Shown here in pieces: positions 25,509 through 33,142 of a stretch of 64,000 nucleotides of DNA. The first letter of the stretch is position 1. The number at the start of each line of letters is the position of its first letter. The position numbers and the translations under genes are program-made. The stretch spans positions 1-64,000 of the forward strand of contig CAKVAS010000002.1 of NCBI GenBank assembly GCA_934725015.1, in the 5' to 3' direction. A model generated the notes under the pieces. The model saw only the letters and a list, made by a program, of their open reading frames with translations, did not search any database and was not told the origin of the DNA. Source of the stretch: an uncultured Bacteroidales bacterium. Lineage in GTDB: Bacteria; Bacteroidota; Bacteroidia; Bacteroidales; UBA932.

Positions 25509-27338
25509 ATGCTTTATATCAAGCCAAAAGGTTGTTCGCAAGAAGATGTATTGAAATACCTTGAAGATAATCCTATAGGAATAACTTTCATTCACGGCAA
25601 GGCTGGTTGTGGCAAGACATATCTAATCAATAAGGTTGTCAAAGCGATTGATGGTTGTGTTGTGCTTACTCCAACAAATTTAGCAGCATCCTTGTATTCA
25701 GGTGCAAGGACAATACATTCTTTCTTTCATGGTGCTTTGGATGATTTGGATGAAGGTTATCAAAACCCGGATAATATCACGGAAATAAGAGTATTCGGGC
25801 TTAGAAATAGGTTGTCATCTATTAGATTATTGATTATAGATGAAATATCTATGGTTCGATCTGATTTATTTGAGATGATGAATCGAATTTGTCAGAAAGC
25901 ACGCTGTAGTGACAAACCTTTCGGTGGCATACCTGTAGTCGTAGTGGGCGATTTATTTCAACTCCCTCCCATTGTTAGTGACGATGCTGTTTTTGAATAT
26001 TTGAAGGAGGAATATGGCGGAATATATTTCTTTAACAGCCATATTATTGGAAATGAATGGCGCAATGTCAAGTTGTTCGAATTAACCAAATCATACAGGC
26101 AACAGAATGATCCTCAGTTTGTGAGAATATTAGATGCGTTCAGAATGCCAATGACAGAATCCGAGAAAGTCATGGTGATGAATACAATAAACCAAAGAGT
26201 AACAAACTATTTACCCCAAGATGCCATTTATATCGCATCGTCAAATGAGGAGGTAAGGCAGATTAACAAGGAGAAACTGGATGATCTGCCAGGCACAATC
26301 ACTACTATAGATGCTGAATATGTAATTCGTAAAAGAAATAGTACAGATACTGTCACCTTAAAGCATAGCGAATTACCGTCAAAAGAGGATATCGTTGAGA
26401 TTGTTGTGCCGTCATCTTGTGACTCACAACTGTCATTTAAAACAGGTGCGAGAGTGGTTATTTGTAAGAGTAGCAAATATTGGGGATATATTAATGGAGA
26501 TTTCGGTGTAATTCAAGGATTTGACGGAAGAAGTTTTACTATACGCCTTGATAAGAATGGTCAAAATGTTCTTGTTCCTCACCCTAATGATATTTATAAG
26601 TCCAAACTTATGAATGACTATAGGTACGAAATGGTTTATGATGAAAAGATGCATAAGCTTGTTCGGAATACTCCTTATTTGCAGCGTACTACACAATTCC
26701 CGTTGAAATTGGCTTATGCATTTACAATACATAAGGCACAAGGGCAAACGTATGACAAGGTGATTATCGATTTGAAAAGCCACATTTTTGCCCCAGGACA
26801 GTTATATGTGGCGTTGAGTCGGGCTAAGTCTTTAAGTGGCTTGTATTTGACAAAACCGATAGTTTATAGTGACATCATTACTGATAACTCAATATTCTCT
26901 TTCCTGAATAAATTGAGAATGGCAAATTCCGGAAACTTAATTGAGGTAACATCAGACCAAGGTATTATAGACAAGCCTTCAAATATTATAAATAATCCTT
27001 CTTGCGATAATTTTATGAGTTTTATCCGCCAGAAAGAAAAGGATCATTCTGCTGCAGAATTAATGCTACATTTGCTTAATGCATATAAGTCATTGGAGCA
27101 TTTAAACGAATATGAGAAAGCATTCTGGGAATTGCAAAAAGTAGTTGACCTGATAACCTCCACTTATCAAACGGACAAATATGCACAACTTGTAGATTGC
27201 ATACGGCAAAAGAAGTTTACAGAATCCGGATGTCAGTATTTGCTTAATGCAATATTTGAAATATATACAGATGTTGTTAAGCAACCAAAGCGTCAATATC
27301 AATTAGACAATCACACCATAACATTCAATCTAACATAA
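25509..27338 (+). CDS. Superfamily 1 helicase (Pif1/RecD2-like)
   Basis: The 609-aa protein has a complete SF1B helicase core: Walker A HGKAGCGKT (residues 29-37), motif Ia TPTNLAA, Walker B LLIIDEISMV, motif III VVGDLFQLPP, the SH3-like insertion, motif V AYAFTIHKAQGQTYD and motif VI YVALSRAKSLSGLYL. Such enzymes unwind DNA 5' to 3'. The last roughly 150 residues have no motif I recognise and may bind a partner. Its position inside a Ter operon, flanked on both sides by vWA genes with gaps of 27 and 1 bases, implies joint function. Other Ter operons include nucleic-acid enzymes too. Confidence 0.9.
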   Translation: MLYIKPKGCSQEDVLKYLEDNPIGITFIHGKAGCGKTYLINKVVKAIDGCVVLTPTNLAASLYSGARTIHSFFHGALDDLDEGYQNPDNITEIRVFGLRNRLSSIRLLIIDEISMVRSDLFEMMNRICQKARCSDKPFGGIPVVVVGDLFQLPPIVSDDAVFEYLKEEYGGIYFFNSHIIGNEWRNVKLFELTKSYRQQNDPQFVRILDAFRMPMTESEKVMVMNTINQRVTNYLPQDAIYIASSNEEVRQINKEKLDDLPGTITTIDAEYVIRKRNSTDTVTLKHSELPSKEDIVEIVVPSSCDSQLSFKTGARVVICKSSKYWGYINGDFGVIQGFDGRSFTIRLDKNGQNVLVPHPNDIYKSKLMNDYRYEMVYDEKMHKLVRNTPYLQRTTQFPLKLAYAFTIHKAQGQTYDKVIIDLKSHIFAPGQLYVALSRAKSLSGLYLTKPIVYSDIITDNSIFSFLNKLRMANSGNLIEVTSDQGIIDKPSNIINNPSCDNFMSFIRQKEKDHSAAELMLHLLNAYKSLEHLNEYEKAFWELQKVVDLITSTYQTDKYAQLVDCIRQKKFTESGCQYLLNAIFEIYTDVVKQPKRQYQLDNHTITFNLT

Positions 27339-27339
27339 T

Positions 27340-28386
27340 ATGAGAAGATTACCAGTGTACTTCCTCGTTGATGTCTCCGAGTCAATGGTAGGAGACCCTA
27401 TCAAACAGGTAGAGGGTGGAATGAGGCAAATAATTCAAGAACTGAGGACTGACCCTTATGCTCTGGAAACTATTTTTGTGTCAATAATTGTCTTTGCTGG
27501 TAAGGCCAAGACCTTATCCCCACTCACCGAGTTGTATAAGTTCTACCCTCCAACGTTTCCAATAGGTGGAGGGACATCTCTCGGGGCCGCAATGAATCTC
27601 TTGATGGATGAAATAGACAAGAACATAGTAAAGACGACAGAAGAAACCAAAGGCGATTGGAAACCTATAGTGTTCCTCTTTACAGATGGCACTCCAACAG
27701 ATGACCCAACAGCTTCGTTCACTCGATGGAATCAGAAATACAGACGTAAGGCCAATCTTGTCGCAATATCTATTGGCGATAATGTTAATACACAGGTGCT
27801 CGGACAAATATCCGATAATGTTATGCGTTTGAATGAAACAGACGATATGTCGTTCAAGGTATTCTTTAAATGGGTTACGGCTTCAATAAAGGCCACCAGT
27901 GTATCTGTATCTGATATGGGCGACGATGCATTATCATTGGCTCCAATCGGGGACATAAATCTTGAAAAGGTAGATACGAGAAAACCTTGTGCTGTTGATG
28001 AGAACTTTACTGTTTTGCTTGGAAAATGCTCTAATACTAAAACGCCATATCTAGTGAAGTATGCAAAGAGAATTTCGGATATGGAAGGATTTGAATCATT
28101 AGGCTTTAAGGTTTCTGATTTTAAGTTGGTAGGTGCCTATCCTATAGACGAGGAGGCATACAATAGTTTGAGCGATGGCAAATCTAATCTTCGCATTAAC
28201 ACTATGTCACTGCGTGGTGTTCCTACCTGCCCTTGCTGCGGAAATCAACTTGGCGTGGTGGTATGCGAGTGTGGCAATATTATGTGTTCGGATGGGCGAA
28301 CAACAGCCTGCCCGTGGTGTGGGATGGAGGGATCACTTGGAGAAATAGCTGAAGGAGGTATCGATATAACGAGAGGAAGGGGGTAA
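27340..28386 (+). CDS. TerY-type vWA protein 3 with C-terminal zinc ribbon
   Basis: The 348-aa protein has a vWA domain (residues 1-200). Here the first site reads DVSESM in place of DTSGSM, so the Gly is lost, though Asp and both Ser remain. The other ligand motifs GGGTSLGAA and TDGTPTD are intact. A second domain (about 210-300) and a zinc ribbon (CPCC...CECG...CPWC, about 296-330) follow. This longer form is the one usually found with a phosphatase and a kinase, which are exactly the next two genes (gaps of 2 and 9 bases). The zinc ribbon parallels that of the kinase at 30018-31517. Confidence 0.9.
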   Translation: MRRLPVYFLVDVSESMVGDPIKQVEGGMRQIIQELRTDPYALETIFVSIIVFAGKAKTLSPLTELYKFYPPTFPIGGGTSLGAAMNLLMDEIDKNIVKTTEETKGDWKPIVFLFTDGTPTDDPTASFTRWNQKYRRKANLVAISIGDNVNTQVLGQISDNVMRLNETDDMSFKVFFKWVTASIKATSVSVSDMGDDALSLAPIGDINLEKVDTRKPCAVDENFTVLLGKCSNTKTPYLVKYAKRISDMEGFESLGFKVSDFKLVGAYPIDEEAYNSLSDGKSNLRINTMSLRGVPTCPCCGNQLGVVVCECGNIMCSDGRTTACPWCGMEGSLGEIAEGGIDITRGRG

Positions 28387-28388
28387 TT

Positions 28389-30008
28389 ATGGAAATTGAC
28401 AAGATAATACAAACGATTGTCGGAACAGATGATGAGAAGAAACTAGAGGGGTTCCTCAGGTTTTTATCAGGCAAGCTTTGGAATTTATATAGGGATGATA
28501 TTATGGACAAGGTAAAAGTGGCCGAAAATGAGATTAGTTGGAATCTCAATATACCAAATGCCAAGGAAAATCAAGAGTATATGGAAACTATACCGATACC
28601 AGAGGTTAAGTCTTCTTCTGTCCTGCCAGGTCTTGACATCTGCCTTGAAGAAGTCAGTGGTATCGAGAAAGAGAAACACGGATTAACAGTGACCATTTCT
28701 CAAGACGGAAAAAGTTTCACAATAGCAGGAACTCCGACACTGGACGCATTCAGGAAAGAAGGGGCTACTGCGGAATCCACCTTTGAGTTGACATTGAAAT
28801 ATGCGCTTAAAGGGGACGATATACCGGAAATGATAGAACTGGAGAAGAAGATACCATTTGTTATCAATCAAGACCCTAGAAAACTCTGGAAGGATTTGCC
28901 GGTTGATTGGAATAAGCTTCCAGAGCCGAAATATCAAAAGGAAGACTCGCAATGTGAGTATGTAAAAGTTGAGGCATTGGAAGATGGCACTCCTCAAAAG
29001 GATATTGTGGCAGCAAGTAAACGTGGGCGCAGCCATGCACAAGAAGCCAAGCCTAGGGACGACCATTTCCGAGTTGAGCATATGGACAACGGTTGGTACA
29101 TTATGGCTGTTGCGGATGGTGCTGGAAGTGCTAAGTTTTCAAGGAAGGGTTCTCTGATTGCCTGTGATGAGTCCGTTAATTATTGCAAGTTGCAGTTAAT
29201 TAATTGTAAGGCCTTTGAAGACTCTATAGCTAAATATAATAAACAGAAAGTGGACTCCGAAGAAGAAGTTCGTAAAGAGGTCGGCAATTATATCTACAAC
29301 ATTGTAGGTGCGGCTGCATTCAAGGCTCACAAGGCAATCAATGTTGAGGCCGCTCTCACCAAGCAGAATCCGAAACTCTATGCCACTACTCTTCTGTTGA
29401 CAATATGCAAGAGATTTAGTTTTGGATGGTTTATTGCCTCGTTCTGGGTTGGGGACGGTGCTATATGTCTCTATAATCGTGATGAACATACCGCCAAGAT
29501 TCTTGGAGTTCCGGATGAAGGAGAGTATGCAGGCCAGACTCGATTTTTGACAATGCCCGAAATATTCAAGGATGCGACATCCCTGTACCAGAGACTCCGC
29601 TTCAATATTGTCAATGACTTCACAGCATTGTTCCTTATGAGCGATGGAGTAAGCGACCCTAAATTCGAGACAGATGCCAATCTGAACAATCCTGCGAAGT
29701 GGGATGAGTTGTGGGATGATCTTAAGCAAAATGGGGTTGAACTTACGGATGACAATGAAGCCGCAAAAGACCAACTACTTGACTGGCTGGACTTCTGGTC
29801 TCCGGGAAATCACGATGACCGCACAATCGCCATCCTTTATGAAGGAGAAAATCCAAATCCTGAGAAGACGACATCCAAGGAAGGCTCGCAGGCAACAATT
29901 ACCGTTGAGGACGGAAGCGAGACCGAGAAATGTGAAGTCGAGAATGAGACCTTGACTTTGCCTGATGCTCAGGAGGCTATCGAGACAGGTGATGCGGAAA
30001 TCAAATAG
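28389..30008 (+). CDS. PP2C-type protein phosphatase with N-terminal extra domain
   Basis: This is a 539-aa protein. Residues about 1-195 are an extra region without a family I recognise. A PP2C-like domain follows (about 205-480) with metal-ligand motifs PRDDHFRVEH, VADGAGSAKFSRKGS, WVGDGAICLYN, FLMSDGVSDP and NHDDRTIAIL. These Mg/Mn-dependent enzymes remove phosphate from Ser/Thr. The last 60 residues are acidic and low-complexity. It sits between a TerY gene and a kinase gene, forming the vWA-PP2C-kinase triad known as TerY-P in comparative genomics, so its substrate is probably that kinase or the vWA protein. Confidence 0.88.
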   Translation: MEIDKIIQTIVGTDDEKKLEGFLRFLSGKLWNLYRDDIMDKVKVAENEISWNLNIPNAKENQEYMETIPIPEVKSSSVLPGLDICLEEVSGIEKEKHGLTVTISQDGKSFTIAGTPTLDAFRKEGATAESTFELTLKYALKGDDIPEMIELEKKIPFVINQDPRKLWKDLPVDWNKLPEPKYQKEDSQCEYVKVEALEDGTPQKDIVAASKRGRSHAQEAKPRDDHFRVEHMDNGWYIMAVADGAGSAKFSRKGSLIACDESVNYCKLQLINCKAFEDSIAKYNKQKVDSEEEVRKEVGNYIYNIVGAAAFKAHKAINVEAALTKQNPKLYATTLLLTICKRFSFGWFIASFWVGDGAICLYNRDEHTAKILGVPDEGEYAGQTRFLTMPEIFKDATSLYQRLRFNIVNDFTALFLMSDGVSDPKFETDANLNNPAKWDELWDDLKQNGVELTDDNEAAKDQLLDWLDFWSPGNHDDRTIAILYEGENPNPEKTTSKEGSQATITVEDGSETEKCEVENETLTLPDAQEAIETGDAEIK

Positions 30009-30017
30009 TGGGAAGCT

Positions 30018-31517
30018 ATGGCTAATATAGTGAAACTGACAGCAGCTGATGGCAGCACAGTTGAGTTCTATGATGAAATCAAGGCTCAAGGTGGTGTCAA
30101 GGATGTCTATTTTTCTACAGACAAAACCTATGTTGTGGCATTCTATCGCAAGCCGATAAATGCCAATGATAAGGCGCGTATTAATGATATCGTAAATATT
30201 CACCGTTCAAGAATATTCACTTCCGACAAAATAGGAGACTATTGGCAGCAATTCTTTGCATGGCCAACAAAAATAGTTGAATGGAAAGGACTTACTGGTA
30301 TCGTCATTCCATTTTACAATAAAAAGTTCTTCTTCAGTGGAATCCCGAGTTCTTGGCCATTCATAAAGAATGGGCAAGAGAAAAACGGCAAATGGTTCTC
30401 TTCTGCCAAACTCATAAATAAATTTGTTCCGGCAGACCAGAAAGGGACTTTCCTCGACAGGCTTCATATGTGCCTTAAAATAGCCCGTGCCATGCGCAGA
30501 CTTCACGCTGCCGGATTGGCTCATTCAGATCTTTCATACAATAATGTGTTAGTGGATCCACTTAGTGGGAATGCTTGCATTATCGACTGCGACGGGTTGG
30601 TCGTTCCTCATAAGTTTCCTCCAGAAGTTGTCGGAACTCCCGGGTTTATCGCTCCTGAGGTCTTGGCCACTAAAATGCTGAAGGTTGATGATCCTGCCAA
30701 GAATCTTCCTAAAATAGAAACAGACCGTCACGCTCTTGCTGTGCTCATCTATACTTTCCTTCTTAATCGTCACCCTTTAGATGGAGGAAAGGTTTGGGAT
30801 GTGAATGATCCACAGAAGGATGACGATATGCGCTATGGTTCTAACGCCATTTTTATCGAGCATCCATCGGACAAGACCAATAGGGTTAAGGCGAATCAGT
30901 TAGCCAAGTCTGAACTTCCTCAAGGCGACCCATCCAAGATGCCATATACCATATGTGGACCATATTTGAAAGAACTTTTCGACAAGGCGTTTATTGATGG
31001 ATTGCATAATCCGGCTGTCAGGCCATCTGCGTCACAATGGGAAGAAGCCCTTGTCAAGACCTGTGATCTGGTACAGCCGTGTCAGAACCCAAACTGCGAA
31101 GCTCATTGGTATGTTTTCGATAATACAAAAGTGCCACGCTGTCCATTCTGTGGAACCGAATATAAAGGCCAGCTTCCGATTCTTAATTTCTATTATGCAC
31201 CATCGCATGGGAAATACATATCCGAGCATTATCGACTTATGGTCTATGATAAGCAAACACTCTATCGTTGGCACTCAAACAATCTAATACCAGCTAACGA
31301 GAAAACGAGCGATGAAGATAGGAAGCCTGTAGGTGATTTTCATTTTTACAATGGGCAATGGATTCTGATCAACCGACGTCTGCCTGATATGTATGATGTT
31401 ACCGAGAAAAAGGCAATTCCGATAGGCCAATATGTAGCTTTGACTGACGGCCGCCAGATTCTTTTAGACAAGAATCAAGGCGGTAGGCTAATTGTGGTTC
31501 AATTAATTAACAATTAA
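30018..31517 (+). CDS. Serine/threonine protein kinase with zinc ribbon (TerY-P triad)
   Basis: This is a 499-aa protein. The kinase fold spans about residues 15-350, with catalytic loop HSDLSYNN (169-176; Asp 171) and IIDCDGL in place of the usual DFG (Asp 190), then GTPGFIAPEV as the activation/APE segment. The Gly-rich loop is degenerate and the ATP-lysine is probably in VVAFYRK. A zinc ribbon (CQNPNC...CPFC, about 355-380) and a beta-rich C-terminal domain follow. It lies 9 bases after the phosphatase gene. The catalytic residues suggest an active, though atypical, kinase. Confidence 0.88.
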   Translation: MANIVKLTAADGSTVEFYDEIKAQGGVKDVYFSTDKTYVVAFYRKPINANDKARINDIVNIHRSRIFTSDKIGDYWQQFFAWPTKIVEWKGLTGIVIPFYNKKFFFSGIPSSWPFIKNGQEKNGKWFSSAKLINKFVPADQKGTFLDRLHMCLKIARAMRRLHAAGLAHSDLSYNNVLVDPLSGNACIIDCDGLVVPHKFPPEVVGTPGFIAPEVLATKMLKVDDPAKNLPKIETDRHALAVLIYTFLLNRHPLDGGKVWDVNDPQKDDDMRYGSNAIFIEHPSDKTNRVKANQLAKSELPQGDPSKMPYTICGPYLKELFDKAFIDGLHNPAVRPSASQWEEALVKTCDLVQPCQNPNCEAHWYVFDNTKVPRCPFCGTEYKGQLPILNFYYAPSHGKYISEHYRLMVYDKQTLYRWHSNNLIPANEKTSDEDRKPVGDFHFYNGQWILINRRLPDMYDVTEKKAIPIGQYVALTDGRQILLDKNQGGRLIVVQLINN

Positions 31518-31520
31518 TTT

Positions 31521-32072
31521 ATGGCTATAAAAGACCAGTGTACAAACTGTACCAAATATGACAATTACAATGGGCAATGTTCTCATTATGGATGTATCCC
31601 CTCATTTGACTCGAAATCCTGTGACTCATATTACAGATGTGGGGGTGACATTGATTTGACTAAACGCACGGATTTGTTGTCTGTGCCTACGCCAACCTCT
31701 ACTCAACCTGTTACACAAATAGCAGTTTCTTCCGTTCTAGGCGGAACAGGAAAAAAGAAGATATTCCAACACCCATTTTCGTTCAATGGTCGTATTCGCA
31801 GACTTGAATATGGCCTATCTTATTTGATCTACTTTATTTTCTGTTTTCCAATGAATGTTTTGGAAGAGAATCAGATCAGTGCTGGGTTTGCTGCTGTTTG
31901 GCTTATTCTTGTTATCCCAATGCTGTGGCTCTTGTATGCGCAAGGTGCCAAAAGATGTCACGACTTAGGACACAACGGCTGGTGGCAGATTATACCATTT
32001 TATTTCTTTTGGATGTTATTTGAGAAAGGTGATTTATGTTCAAATGAGTATGGTGATAATCCAAAAGCCTAA
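31521..32072 (+). CDS. DUF805 family membrane protein with Cys-rich N-terminus
   Basis: The 183-aa protein begins with a short Cys-rich segment (cysteines at 7, 10, 20, 25, 34 and 40), which could bind metal or form a small cytoplasmic knob. A linker and a DUF805 domain (from about residue 80) follow, with the family start FSFNGRIRRLEYGLSYLIY, three or four transmembrane helices and the signature GAKRCHDLGHNGWWQ. Function is unknown for the family. It is 3 bases after the kinase stop and 2 bases before the next gene, so it belongs to the membrane part of the Ter operon. Confidence 0.88.
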   Translation: MAIKDQCTNCTKYDNYNGQCSHYGCIPSFDSKSCDSYYRCGGDIDLTKRTDLLSVPTPTSTQPVTQIAVSSVLGGTGKKKIFQHPFSFNGRIRRLEYGLSYLIYFIFCFPMNVLEENQISAGFAAVWLILVIPMLWLLYAQGAKRCHDLGHNGWWQIIPFYFFWMLFEKGDLCSNEYGDNPKA

Positions 32073-32074
32073 CT

Positions 32075-33115
32075 ATGAAGTATGTTATCCGAAATAACAA
32101 GGACTATGGTCCTTATGATGAACAGACCATCGCTAATTATGTTAACATAGGCCAGATTCTTCTGTGTGACCAAGCCCGTGATGTCGATACCGGAGAAATT
32201 AATTCTGTCAAGAAGTTTCTCAAAAGGGAACATATTAAGACAAAGGTTATTCATAAGGGGAATATATTCCAACAACTGAAGGATATCGGAGGAGAACTAA
32301 TATTTCCTAAAGGAACGATTTTTTCAAAGAAATGGATAAAGGACAGAGCTCTTATCATTCTGGCTTTGGTTGGTATGCTCCCTTCAATACTAATGTTTAT
32401 CCCATTGGGAAGTTGGGGGACTTTTTATTTCATATCTCTTTATTTCACCATTATATGGGGATTGTTCTTCTACTATATTTTCAAGACCCCTCAAGTTTCC
32501 TTGAAAACGACAGCGACAATATTTTTCTTGGAGCAGATATTCGTTTTTATTGCTTGGGACATATTCGGACTGCCAAATTTGAATATATTTTATCGATTGT
32601 TGGAACAATCATTTCCATTAAGTGCAATCGGATATATACTTGGGGTCGGAATAACAGAAGAACTTGCCAAATTACTTCCCTTGATAGTTATAGCATCTAA
32701 GGCAAAAGAGCCGCTAATTCCACAAACGCTGGTGTTTTACGGGTTGATGTCTGGTATTGCTTTTGGCGTGTTTGAAGGTGTCGAATATCAGTTGGGTATA
32801 AATTCAACACTCGATTATACGAATTCATTCTTTCATAATATTGCGAGACTTACCAGTCTGCCATTTATGCACGCAATATGGTGCGGCATCGCAGGTTATT
32901 TCATAGCTTTTGCAAAATTATATCCGAAATACAGATTGTCCCTTCACTTCCTGGCATTGTTTATTCCAGCGATTCTGCACGGCTTATATGATACCCTGGT
33001 AGGGCAGAATTTCATTTTTGCAATCATCGCAGTCGGGATTTCTTTTATTGGAGTCATTATGTTGAATACTTACCTGAAGCAGGGTATAAACTACCAATCA
33101 AAACTTAGAAATTAA
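32075..33115 (+). CDS. PrsW-like intramembrane protease with GYF_2-type N-terminus
   Basis: This is a 346-aa protein. Residues 1-60 (MKYVIRNNKDYGPYDEQTIA) look like a GYF_2 domain, a peptide-binding module common at the front of bacterial membrane proteins. About eight transmembrane helices follow, carrying the PrsW-type catalytic motifs ITEELAK, FGVFEGVEY, MHAIWCGIAGY and LHGLYDTL. PrsW cleaves membrane-bound anti-sigma factors in Bacillus, but here the substrate is unknown. A role in releasing a membrane-anchored regulator of the Ter system is inference. It is 2 bases after the DUF805 gene. Confidence 0.85.
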   Translation: MKYVIRNNKDYGPYDEQTIANYVNIGQILLCDQARDVDTGEINSVKKFLKREHIKTKVIHKGNIFQQLKDIGGELIFPKGTIFSKKWIKDRALIILALVGMLPSILMFIPLGSWGTFYFISLYFTIIWGLFFYYIFKTPQVSLKTTATIFFLEQIFVFIAWDIFGLPNLNIFYRLLEQSFPLSAIGYILGVGITEELAKLLPLIVIASKAKEPLIPQTLVFYGLMSGIAFGVFEGVEYQLGINSTLDYTNSFFHNIARLTSLPFMHAIWCGIAGYFIAFAKLYPKYRLSLHFLALFIPAILHGLYDTLVGQNFIFAIIAVGISFIGVIMLNTYLKQGINYQSKLRN

Positions 33116-33142
33116 GACATAAATTATTTAAAAAATAACACA

